Shown: piece after piece, positions 21,630-28,370 of the stretch | Layout: every line of letters begins with the position of its first letter | Numbering within the stretch: the first letter of the stretch is position 1 | Source of the DNA: JAHWJR01 sp035942035 | Lineage (GTDB): Bacteria; Actinomycetota; Acidimicrobiia; Acidimicrobiales; CADCSY01 | Assembly: GCA_035942035.1 (NCBI GenBank) | Contig: DASZDK010000110.1 | Coordinates: forward strand, 1-36,331 | Direction: 5' to 3' | Length of the DNA: 36,331 bases | Notes under the pieces: model-generated | Database searches by the model: none | Seen by the model: only the letters and a program-made list of their open reading frames with translations | What the model was told of the DNA's origin: nothing | Position numbers and translations under genes: made by a program

Positions 21630-23705
21630 TCACGACCCCACCACGGCCGGCGCCGGGACGTCCCCACCGGCGTCGTCCGCATCGTCCGCCTCGCCCGGCT
21701 GGCGCTCCTCGGCCGGAGGCGCGGCCGGCGACGCCCGCACCCGCCGGCGCCGCTCACCCGGCCACAGCGCCAGGACCGTGCCGAGCGCCATCACCCCGCC
21801 GCCGATCCACAGCCAGGCGACCAGCGGCTGCACCAGGACGCCGATCAGCGCGGGGTCGCCGGGCTCCTCGGGCATGGCCACCAGCGTGAGGTAGACGTCG
21901 TCGGTCAGGGTGGTGCGCACCGAGGGGGTGCCGATGGTCTGGGTCGCGTTGGGGAAGCGGTTGAGCGCCGGCTCGTACACCCCGGCGCCGTCGATCTGCA
22001 CCCGGGCGCTGAACACCGTCTTCTGGGGCGTCTCCACCGGCGGGTTCATGCCCTGGTAGGTGACGGTGTGACCGGCGACCGTGGCCGACTCGCCCGGCAC
22101 CAGGCGCACCTCCTCGCCGGTGAGGTAGGCGGAGGCGGCGGCAAAGGCCACCGCCACCAGCACCACCCCCAGGTGGACGATCATGCCGCCACTGGAGCGC
22201 CCCACCAGGCCGGCCACCACCGAGGCCCCCCGCCGGCGGGCCGCCCGCACCGACAACGCCAGCTGGCGCAGGGCGCCGGCGGCGGCGAAGCCACCGAGGC
22301 CGAAGGCCAGCAGGGGCGCCAGGCCCCGGGCACCGAGGAGCACGGCGCCGGCCACCGCGGCGGCGCCGCCCCAGGCCGGCCACTGGAGCCGGGTGCGCAG
22401 CAGCTCGCCCGACGCCTTGCGCCACGGCAGCGCCGGCGCCACCGCCATGAGGAACAGCAGGGCCAGCCCGAGCGGCGTGGTCATGCGGTTGAAGTACGGG
22501 GTGCCCACCGACAGGCGCTCGCCGTTGACCGCCTCGACCACCAGGGGGAACACGGTGCCCAGGAGCACGACGAAGGCGAAGGCGGCGAAGACCACGTTGT
22601 TGGCCAGGAAGGCGCCTTCTCGGGACACCGGCGAGTCGATGCGCCCGGGCGCCCGCAGCCGGTCGCCCCGCCAGGCGATGAGCCCGAGGATCACCGCCAC
22701 CACGACCCCGAAGAACGACAGCAGCCAGGGCCCGATGGGCGACTCGGTGAAGGAGTGCACCGAGTCGAGCACGCCCGAGCGGGTGAGGAAGGTGCCCAGG
22801 ATGGTCAGCGAGAACGTGGCCAGCAGCAGCGACAGGTTCCACACCCGCAGCATTCCCCGGCGCTGCTGGACCATGACCGAGTGGATGTAGGCGGTCCCGG
22901 TGAGCCAGGGGAGGAACGAGGCGTTCTCCACCGGGTCCCATGCCCAGAAGCCCCCCCAGCCCAGCACCTCGTAGGACCACCAGGCGCCGAGGACGATGCC
23001 CACCGTGAGGAAGCCCCAGGCGGCGAGGGCCCAGCGCCGGGTGGCCGCCAGCCACCCTTCGTCCAGCCGGCCGGTGACCAGGGCGGCCACGGCGAAGGCG
23101 AACGGCACGGTGAACCCCACGTAGCCCAGGTACAGCAGCGGCGGGTGGATGGCCATCAGCGGGTGGTTCTGCAGCAGCGGGTTGGGCCCGGGGCCGTCGG
23201 CGGGCACGGCGCCGGCCACGGTGGTGAAGGGGTCGGCCGGCCCCAGCATGAGGGCGAAGAAGAACACCGCCACCGCCAACATGGTCAGCGTGGCCCACGC
23301 CACCAACGGGTCGGACGCCTGGTGGCGGAACCGGTGGGCCACCGCCGCCAGGAACCCCGCCAGCACCAGCGCCCACAGGATGATGGAGCCCTCGAGGGCG
23401 GCCCACAGCGAGGCCACGGTGTAGAGCAGCGGGGTGGCCCGGCTGCCGTTCTCGGCCACGTAGGTCAGCGAGAAGTCGTGGGTCACCAGGGCGATCTCCA
23501 TGGCCACGGTGGCCAGCACCGCCCCGGCCAGCACCAGCCAGGCGAACGGGCGGCCCAGGTGCAGCAGCGCCTCGGCACCAGCTGCCGGCTGCCCGGAGGT
23601 GAGCGCCCGCCGGCGCCGGTTGAGACCGACGGCCACCACCACCACGCCGAGGACGGCGCCCGCGAGGCCAAGGGTCACCCCTGCGGTGCCCAGAGCGGCG
23701 TTCAC
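21630..23705 (-). CDS. ccmF: CcmF, haem lyase subunit
   Basis: The 691-residue multi-pass protein carries the haem-handling WWD domain, AWWSYEVLGWGGFWAWDP at about 241-258, and the conserved external histidines in HPLMAIHPPLLYLGY (about 181-195). More than a dozen hydrophobic segments and a large external domain near the C-terminus (EVRLVPGESATVAG and following) agree with CcmF. The protein attaches haem to apocytochrome c together with CcmH and CcmI. GTG at 23705 overlaps the ccmE stop by four bases (GTGA). A hydrophilic tail of about 45 residues ends it. Confidence 0.92.
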   Translation of the reverse strand: MNAALGTAGVTLGLAGAVLGVVVVAVGLNRRRRALTSGQPAAGAEALLHLGRPFAWLVLAGAVLATVAMEIALVTHDFSLTYVAENGSRATPLLYTVASLWAALEGSIILWALVLAGFLAAVAHRFRHQASDPLVAWATLTMLAVAVFFFALMLGPADPFTTVAGAVPADGPGPNPLLQNHPLMAIHPPLLYLGYVGFTVPFAFAVAALVTGRLDEGWLAATRRWALAAWGFLTVGIVLGAWWSYEVLGWGGFWAWDPVENASFLPWLTGTAYIHSVMVQQRRGMLRVWNLSLLLATFSLTILGTFLTRSGVLDSVHSFTESPIGPWLLSFFGVVVAVILGLIAWRGDRLRAPGRIDSPVSREGAFLANNVVFAAFAFVVLLGTVFPLVVEAVNGERLSVGTPYFNRMTTPLGLALLFLMAVAPALPWRKASGELLRTRLQWPAWGGAAAVAGAVLLGARGLAPLLAFGLGGFAAAGALRQLALSVRAARRRGASVVAGLVGRSSGGMIVHLGVVLVAVAFAAASAYLTGEEVRLVPGESATVAGHTVTYQGMNPPVETPQKTVFSARVQIDGAGVYEPALNRFPNATQTIGTPSVRTTLTDDVYLTLVAMPEEPGDPALIGVLVQPLVAWLWIGGGVMALGTVLALWPGERRRRVRASPAAPPAEERQPGEADDADDAGGDVPAPAVVGS

Positions 23706-24184
23706 GCCGGGCACGCCTCGTCGGCGGCCAGGGCCAGCCGGTCGCTCTCCTCGGCGCGGTACTCAGAGGTGTGGCGCACCATGATGCGGTCGCTGGCGAA
23801 GGTGTCGGTGCCCTCGGCGAAGGCGCCCTCGAGCACCACGGGGATGCCGTCGACGAACAGCTCGGGAGGATCGCCCCGGTGGCGGACGTCGACGGCCACG
23901 CAGTGGTACTCCACGGCGAAGGCCACCTCGTCGCCGGCGGTGCGCACGGAGCCGGGGACCACGGTGCCCTGGAGCCGCAGCCGGCGGGTGCCCAAGTCGT
24001 CGCGCTGGGCCACGGCCTCGTCGGCGTTGCGGAAGTAGGTGGTGGCGTTGTCGAGGCCCTGGATGACGAGAAAGGCGAGGGCGCCGCAGACCACGGCGAT
24101 CACGATGCCGAGCCGCAGGCGGCTGCGGTCGAAGTGGCGTGGCTCGCGCTGGTCCTCGACCAGCGGCGGGGCGTCGGGGCTCAC
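23702..24184 (-). CDS. ccmE: CcmE, haem chaperone
   Basis: This 160-residue periplasm-facing haem chaperone has one anchor segment (about 25-43), then the OB-fold domain. The haem-attaching His is H138 in MVRHTSEYRAE, with Y142 giving the usual HxxxY motif, so it is not of the CxxxY type. YHCVAVDVRHRGDPPELFVDG and FASDRIM match family strands, though the N-terminal part of the domain is divergent. GTG at 24184 overlaps the ccmD stop and the CcmE stop overlaps ccmF, all by four bases. Confidence 0.88.
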   Translation of the reverse strand: MSPDAPPLVEDQREPRHFDRSRLRLGIVIAVVCGALAFLVIQGLDNATTYFRNADEAVAQRDDLGTRRLRLQGTVVPGSVRTAGDEVAFAVEYHCVAVDVRHRGDPPELFVDGIPVVLEGAFAEGTDTFASDRIMVRHTSEYRAEESDRLALAADEACPA

Positions 24185-24321
24185 GAGGACTCCACCGGGG
24201 GGCCCGGTGCGGCCTCGGACGCGGCGCGCGACAGCGAGCGCCCCCGCCACACCACCCGCAGGGCGTAGGCGGCCAGGGTGAACAGCGTGATCCCGTAGCC
24301 GGCGGCCACGTAGCCGTTCAC
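24181..24321 (-). CDS. ccmD: CcmD small membrane protein
   Basis: The 46-residue protein has one membrane segment (GYVAAGYGITLFTLAAYALR, residues 3-22) followed by a basic stretch VVWRGRSL, just as CcmD, which helps release holo-CcmE from CcmC. It lies exactly between ccmC and ccmE, overlapping both by four bases. The identification rests on size, topology and place. Confidence 0.8.
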   Translation of the reverse strand: MNGYVAAGYGITLFTLAAYALRVVWRGRSLSRAASEAAPGPPVESS

Positions 24322-25055
24322 GGTGCCAGCACCGCCTCTCGCCGCCGCTCGTCGAGGGCCACGGCCAGGCTCTGCTCGTCGAGGCGGTCCTCGAGGCGGG
24401 CCACCCGTACCCGGTGCACCAGCAGCCAGCAGTAGACCAGGGTCATGGCCAGGAAGCCGAGCAGCATGACGCCGACGAAGATCCCGTCGAGGTCGTTTCC
24501 CGGGGTGGTCTGGGCCAGCGACCGGCCCTGGTGGAGGGTGCGCCACCACTCCACGGCGAAGTGGTTCACCGGAACCACGGCCACGGCCAGCAGGGCGGCG
24601 ATGGCCGAGCGGCGGGCCCGCACGTCCACCGGGGCCGGCACCCGTCGCAGGGCGAGGTAGCCGAGGTAGAGCGCCAGCATGAGGGCGCTGAGGGTGAGGC
24701 GGGCGTCCCACACCCACCACACGCCCCAGGTGGGCCGGCCCCAGATGGAGCCGGTGGCGAGCGTGAGGGCGGTGAAGACCACGCCGATCTCGGCCGACGA
24801 GCCGGCGACCAGGTCCGAGCGGGGGGACCGGGTCCGGGGCCACAGCCACAGGGCGCTGGCGGCGGCGGTCACGCCAAAGGCCAGGTACGACGCCCATGCC
24901 AGCCCCGGGTGGATGGCGATGAGGCGGGAGTACTCGCCCTGCTCGACGGTGGCGGGAAGGCTGAGCCCGAGGGCCACGGTGCCACCCAGGGCGAGGGCGG
25001 CGGCCAGCCCCAGGCTGAGGGTCAAGGCGCTGGCCGTGCCGGTGCGGTTGGTCAT
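24318..25055 (-). CDS. ccmC: CcmC, haem delivery protein
   Basis: The 245-residue six-span protein contains the WWD signature WGVWWVWDARLTL (110-122) flanked by external His ligands H49 in IAIHPGLAW and H165 in VPVNHFAVEWW. CcmC transfers haem to CcmE. The ATG has GGAGGAGAC directly before it and overlaps the ccmB stop by four bases. Length matches the family. Confidence 0.92.
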   Translation of the reverse strand: MTNRTGTASALTLSLGLAAALALGGTVALGLSLPATVEQGEYSRLIAIHPGLAWASYLAFGVTAAASALWLWPRTRSPRSDLVAGSSAEIGVVFTALTLATGSIWGRPTWGVWWVWDARLTLSALMLALYLGYLALRRVPAPVDVRARRSAIAALLAVAVVPVNHFAVEWWRTLHQGRSLAQTTPGNDLDGIFVGVMLLGFLAMTLVYCWLLVHRVRVARLEDRLDEQSLAVALDERRREAVLAP

Positions 25056-25723
25056 GTCTCCTCCATCAACGGGCCGAAGGCAACGACCCCGAACCCCACG
25101 TACATCACCGCGAAGACACCCAACAGAGCCAGCCACTGCGACGCCGCCCCGAGCGGATCACCAGCCAGCGCCGCCTCCGATGCCCGGGTGGCGGCGATCA
25201 GCACGGGTGCGACCACCGGCAGTACCAGGAGCGGGAGCAGGGTCTCTCGCACCCGGGATCGGGTGGCGAGCACGCCGTAGAGCGTACCGGCGGCGGCCAG
25301 CCCCACGGTGGCGGCCCCGGCGGTCAGGGCGAGGGTCCCCAGCCCGGCCGGGTCGATGTCGTAGAGGACCACCACACCCACGCCCAGCAGCACCTCGAGG
25401 GCGAGCAGTTGCACGGCGACGGCAGCGGCCTTGCCCAGGAAGATGCCGGCCGGGTCGAGACCCGACAGGCGCAGGGCGTCGCCGGTGCCCTCGGCCGACT
25501 CGACCCCCTGGGCCCGGTGCACGGCGAGCAGGGTCGACAGCAGCACCGCCACCCACAGCAGGCCGGCGGCGGCCTGCTCGAGCATCCGGCGGTCGGCGTC
25601 GAGGGCGACGGCGAACAGGATGAGCACCAGCACGGCGAACGGGGCCACCTGGTTGGTGGCCACCCGCGACCGGGCCTCGATGCGCAGGTCCTTGCCGGCC
25701 ACCAGCACGGCGTCACGCCACAT
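25052..25723 (-). CDS. ccmB: CcmB, haem exporter permease
   Basis: The 223-residue membrane protein has about six spans and begins with WRDAVLVAGKDLRIEARSR, a typical CcmB opening. The GTGDALRLSGLDP loop and the C-terminal GVFAVMYVGFGVVAF span also match. It is the permease partner of the CcmA ATPase, needed for releasing holo-CcmE. Its ATG lies within the end of ccmA (11-bp overlap). Confidence 0.88.
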   Translation of the reverse strand: MWRDAVLVAGKDLRIEARSRVATNQVAPFAVLVLILFAVALDADRRMLEQAAAGLLWVAVLLSTLLAVHRAQGVESAEGTGDALRLSGLDPAGIFLGKAAAVAVQLLALEVLLGVGVVVLYDIDPAGLGTLALTAGAATVGLAAAGTLYGVLATRSRVRETLLPLLVLPVVAPVLIAATRASEAALAGDPLGAASQWLALLGVFAVMYVGFGVVAFGPLMEET

Positions 25724-26435
25724 GGACGGCCTCCGGTTCGGGAGGCGGCGTGGTGGCCGGCGGAGTCGTCGCCAGCGGTCCCGGCGAGCGAGAGGGATCG
25801 CTGACGAGGCGGCCGCCGGCGAGGGTCACCGCCCGGTCGGCCAGCGAGCCGGCCCGGTCGAGCTCGTGGCTGGCCAGGACCACGGTGGCGCCCTGCGCCG
25901 CGGCCGACCGCACCAGGTCGTCGAGCAGGTCGCGGCCGGCGGCGTCGAGGCCGGCGTGGGGCTCGTCGAGCAGCCACAGCTCAGGGGCCCGCACCGCCAG
26001 CACGGCCAGGGCCACCCGCCGGCGCTGCCCGGCCGACAGCCGGGCGGCGGGCACGTCGGCCAAGCGGCCGGCGAGCCCGAGCCGGGCCAGGGCGGGATCG
26101 GTGTCGGGCACCGGCCGCCCGGCGGCACGGGCCCAGAACCGCAGGTTGTCGGCCACGCTGAGGTCGTCGTACAGGCCGCTGGCGTGCCCGAGCAGGCCGA
26201 CCCGCCGGCGCAGGCGGCGCCGGTCACGGCGCAGGTCGTGGCCCAGCACGACGGCCTCGCCCTCGACCACGGGGACCAGCCCGGCCAGGGCCCGCAGCAA
26301 CGTGGTCTTGCCCGCCCCGTTGGCCCCCCGGACCAGCACGGTTTCACCGCTGGCCACGTCGAGGTCGGCCCCGGCCAGGGCCGGGAATCGGCCGAGCAGG
26401 CACACGGCGGAGCGGAGGTGGACGGCGAGGTCCAT
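25713..26435 (-). CDS. ccmA: CcmA, ABC transporter ATPase of cytochrome c maturation
   Basis: This 240-residue ABC ATPase has Walker A GANGAGKTT (37-45), the signature LSAGQRRRVALA, and Walker B LWLLDEPHAGLD, followed by the H-loop ASHELD. It works with CcmB to free holo-CcmE from CcmC. The C-terminus has an extra Pro/Thr-rich tail of about 30 residues. It is the first gene of the operon. TACCGT lies ten bases before the ATG at 26435 on the minus strand as the likely -10, so the mRNA leader would be very short. Confidence 0.9.
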   Translation of the reverse strand: MDLAVHLRSAVCLLGRFPALAGADLDVASGETVLVRGANGAGKTTLLRALAGLVPVVEGEAVVLGHDLRRDRRRLRRRVGLLGHASGLYDDLSVADNLRFWARAAGRPVPDTDPALARLGLAGRLADVPAARLSAGQRRRVALAVLAVRAPELWLLDEPHAGLDAAGRDLLDDLVRSAAAQGATVVLASHELDRAGSLADRAVTLAGGRLVSDPSRSPGPLATTPPATTPPPEPEAVHVA

Positions 26436-26445
26436 GCGCTGCCCA

Positions 26446-26508
26446 ACGGTACCGGCGGCTGCGCGATGCCGCCCAGTCACCGGGGAGCAACGCCGGTAGG
26501 TTGCCGGA
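26446..26508. promoter_or_regulatory. Divergent promoters of ccm operon and sortase
   Basis: In the 73-bp gap, TACCGT (26451-26446, minus strand) serves ccmA and TAGGTT (26497-26502, plus strand) lies exactly six bases before the sortase GTG at 26509. The second fits the leaderless layout. Confidence 0.5.
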
Positions 26509-27462
26509 GTGCTCTATCGGGTGATGGGAGGCGTCGGGCGGCTCCTCATCGCGCTGGGCGCCGTGGTGCTGCTCTTCGTGGCCTACCAGCTGTGGGGCAC
26601 CGGCCTCCACGAGGCGAGAGCGCAGTCCGACCTGGAGGAGGAGTTCGAGCAGTCCCTGGACGCGGCCCTGGCTGGCCGGAAGCGCCCAGCGGTGCCGGCG
26701 GCGCCGGCGGAGAGACTGCCGAGCGAGGACGCGCCGGCCCAGGACGAGGAACCGCTGCCTCCGCCGCCGGGCGGGGCGGTGGCCATTCTGCGCATCCCCA
26801 AGGTCGACGTGGAGAAGGTCGTGGTCGAGGGCGTCTCCCTGGCCGACCTGCGCAAGGCTCCGGGTCACTACCCGCAGACGCCGATGCCGGGCCAGCCCGG
26901 CAACGCCGCCATCGCCGGCCACCGCACGACCTACGGCGCTCCCTTCTGGGACCTCGACCAGCTCCAGCCCGGTGACGAGATCCTCACCCGCACGCTCCAG
27001 GGAGAGTTCCGCTACGAGGTCGACCGGACCTCGGTGGTGCGGCCGGACCAACTCGAGGTGCTGGACCCGACGGATGAGGCCCGCCTGACGCTGACCACCT
27101 GCCACCCCCGCTTCAGTGCCGCCCAGCGCCTGGTGGTCTCGGCTGTCCTGGTCGACGAGCCGGCACCGGTACCGGTACCGGTGGAGCCGGGACCGGGCAC
27201 GGCAGAGCCGGCGGAGCCGGGGACCGAGCCCGAGCCGGGCACGGAGACCGCCGCCGAGGACGTCGCCCTGACGGGCGATCCCTCGGCACGGGGACCGGCC
27301 GCGCTGTGGGGCAGCGTCGTCGTGGCCCTGTACCTGGCTATCTGGCTCGTGGGCCGGGCCTGGCGCCGATGGCCCGTCTACCTGCTCGGCACCCCGGCGC
27401 TGCTGGCGGCGCTGTTCGTGTTCTTCCAGCAGGTCAGCCGGCTCTTCCCCGCCAACATCTGA
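26509..27462 (+). CDS. Class E-type sortase with extra C-terminal membrane domain
   Basis: This 317-residue transpeptidase attaches proteins to the cell wall or to each other. An N-terminal membrane segment lies at about 8-28, then an acidic/Pro linker, then the sortase barrel. Catalytic residues are H138 in IAGHRTTYG, C198 in TLTTCHPRFS and R207 in AAQRLVVSAV. The pattern agrees with class E (SrtE) enzymes of actinobacteria. Unusually, a Pro-Glu-Gly linker (about 217-255) leads to two more membrane segments at the C-terminus, so the protein may cross the membrane three times. No LPXTG/LAXTG substrate gene was found here. The GTG start is supported by the -10 six bases upstream. Confidence 0.86.
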   Translation: MLYRVMGGVGRLLIALGAVVLLFVAYQLWGTGLHEARAQSDLEEEFEQSLDAALAGRKRPAVPAAPAERLPSEDAPAQDEEPLPPPPGGAVAILRIPKVDVEKVVVEGVSLADLRKAPGHYPQTPMPGQPGNAAIAGHRTTYGAPFWDLDQLQPGDEILTRTLQGEFRYEVDRTSVVRPDQLEVLDPTDEARLTLTTCHPRFSAAQRLVVSAVLVDEPAPVPVPVEPGPGTAEPAEPGTEPEPGTETAAEDVALTGDPSARGPAALWGSVVVALYLAIWLVGRAWRRWPVYLLGTPALLAALFVFFQQVSRLFPANI

Positions 27463-27464
27463 TC

Positions 27465-27500
27465 CCCCCGTGGGGGCCGGCCGCGCGCGGAGGCGCGGCC
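27465..27500 (+). terminator. Double hairpin after the sortase gene
   Basis: CCCCC-GT-GGGGG (27465-27476) is followed by GGCCGCG (27479-27485) pairing with CGCGGCC (27494-27500). The pair starts two bases after the sortase stop. There is no U-run, but two GC stems in a row make a plausible transcription end. Confidence 0.45.
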
Positions 27501-27543
27501 CAGCGGCGTGTAGCGACGGGGCCGGCATGGGACACTGGGGCCC

Positions 27544-27816
27544 GTGAACGACGGCAACCTGATCAGCTACCTCCTGGGCCTGGCCGTGTTCGGGCTGGTC
27601 GTCGGCGCCATCGCCCGCCTGCTGATCCCCGGGCGCAACCCAATGGGATGCCTGGGCACCATCCTCGCCGGCGTCGCCGGGTCGTTCCTCGCCGGCCTCG
27701 TCGGACGCCTGCTCTTCGGCCGTGGCTACACCGCTGGCTGGATCGCGTCGATCCTCGGCGCCGTCGTCGTGGTGTACCTGTTCACCCGGGCCGGGCGGGG
27801 CCGGCGCTATTACTAA
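27544..27816 (+). CDS. GlsB/YeaQ/YmgE family membrane protein, copy A
   Basis: This small (90-residue) membrane protein of the transglycosylase-associated/GlsB family is often linked to envelope stress. Three hydrophobic segments are visible. The conserved LLIPGRNPMGCLGTILAGVAGSFLAG pattern runs around residues 26-51, broken here by the family's Gly-rich turn, and the C-terminus ends in RGRRYY. GTG at 27544 is the start. Its stop is followed one base later by a copy of the interspersed repeat, and a paralogue begins about 215 bp downstream, so the pair may have come from a duplication. Confidence 0.85.
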   Translation: MNDGNLISYLLGLAVFGLVVGAIARLLIPGRNPMGCLGTILAGVAGSFLAGLVGRLLFGRGYTAGWIASILGAVVVVYLFTRAGRGRRYY

Positions 27817-27853
27817 CGCCGGCGATAATCCGCCGGCGCCCGTTGCACGGAGC
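27817..27853 (-). repeat. Interspersed repeat, copy 3 (partial, inverted)
   Basis: This carries the AT-cored hairpin (CGCCGGCG, ATAATC, CGCCGGCGC) and the next stretch, CCGTTGCACGGAGC, but the rest of the unit has been replaced by unrelated sequence. It begins one base after the stop codon of the first GlsB-type gene. Orientation is opposite to copies 1 and 2. Confidence 0.85.
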
Positions 27854-27900
27854 TGGGCCAGCGTCGGAGGGTGCTACCCCTAGCGGACTCGATGTCTCTT

Positions 27901-27981
27901 GCGCCGGCGATAATCCGCCGGCGCCCGTGCACGGAGCCGCACCAGTCGTCGTTGCTGCTCCGCCTGGCGGCTGCGCAGCGT
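27901..27981 (-). repeat. Interspersed repeat, copy 4 (full, inverted)
   Basis: This is a full-length 81-bp copy on the minus strand. Compared with copy 2 it lacks two bases after GTGC and differs over about 12 bases in the middle, while both ends (the GCTGCGCAGC palindrome plus CCGCC-A-GGCGG hairpin, and the AT-cored hairpin) are exact. It lies 51 bp upstream of the second GlsB-type gene. Conserved ends with a variable centre suggest that the ends matter. Confidence 0.88.
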
Positions 27982-28032
27982 CGCTGGGACCGTCCCCGAC
28001 GGGGCCCAGCGGTTTGCGGCAGACTGCTGCCC

Positions 28033-28284
28033 ATGGGCCTCCTCCTCTACATCATCGTCCTGGCGATCCAGGGTCTCATCGTGGGGGCGCTCGGTCGCCT
28101 GGCCATCCCCGGGCCCAACCCCATGAGCATCGGCCAGACCATCCTGGTCGGCATCGGCGGGTCGTTCCTCGGCGGGCTGGTCGGCTACTTCCTCCTCGGA
28201 CAGCGCTTCGGCTTCCTGCTCGGCGTCCTCGGCGCTGCCCTGATCGTCTACCTGATCGAGCGCGGCCGCACTCCCGCCCGCTAG
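28033..28284 (+). CDS. GlsB/YeaQ/YmgE family membrane protein, copy B
   Basis: The 83-residue paralogue of the preceding small membrane protein shares the LAIPGPNPMSIGQTILVGIGG and SFLGGLVGYFLLG patterns (split at the Gly-Gly turn) and three membrane segments. It differs at many positions from copy A, so the duplication is old or the two were recruited separately. The ATG at 28033 follows the interspersed repeat, with no clear Shine-Dalgarno site. Role inferred only from the family: envelope stress membrane protein. Confidence 0.83.
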   Translation: MGLLLYIIVLAIQGLIVGALGRLAIPGPNPMSIGQTILVGIGGSFLGGLVGYFLLGQRFGFLLGVLGAALIVYLIERGRTPAR

Positions 28285-28353
28285 CGCTTCGCTCCCTTGC
28301 CCTCGCGCCCCACTGAGCTCCGGCGCTCGCTGGCCACTGCCCTGTCCGCCCCC

Positions 28354-28367
28354 CGGAAGCGCTTCCG
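28354..28367. promoter_or_regulatory. 14-bp perfect palindrome before DUF5317 gene
   Basis: CGGAAGCGCTTCCG is a perfect dyad with a central CG, ending three bases before the ATG at 28371. Its form resembles operators of LacI-family repressors. No such regulator is in this window, so this is only a candidate. Confidence 0.35.
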
Positions 28368-28370
28368 CTG

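Noticed and set aside
21591..24038. An 815-codon plus-strand frame opposite ccmF and ccmE
   Set aside because: The translation is Arg/His/Gln/Gly repeats typical of antisense to a membrane protein; ccmF has the WWD signature.
23702..24184. CcmE of the CxxxY type, because of a Cys at residue 95
   Set aside because: The haem-binding motif position has H138-T-S-E-Y142, the usual HxxxY.
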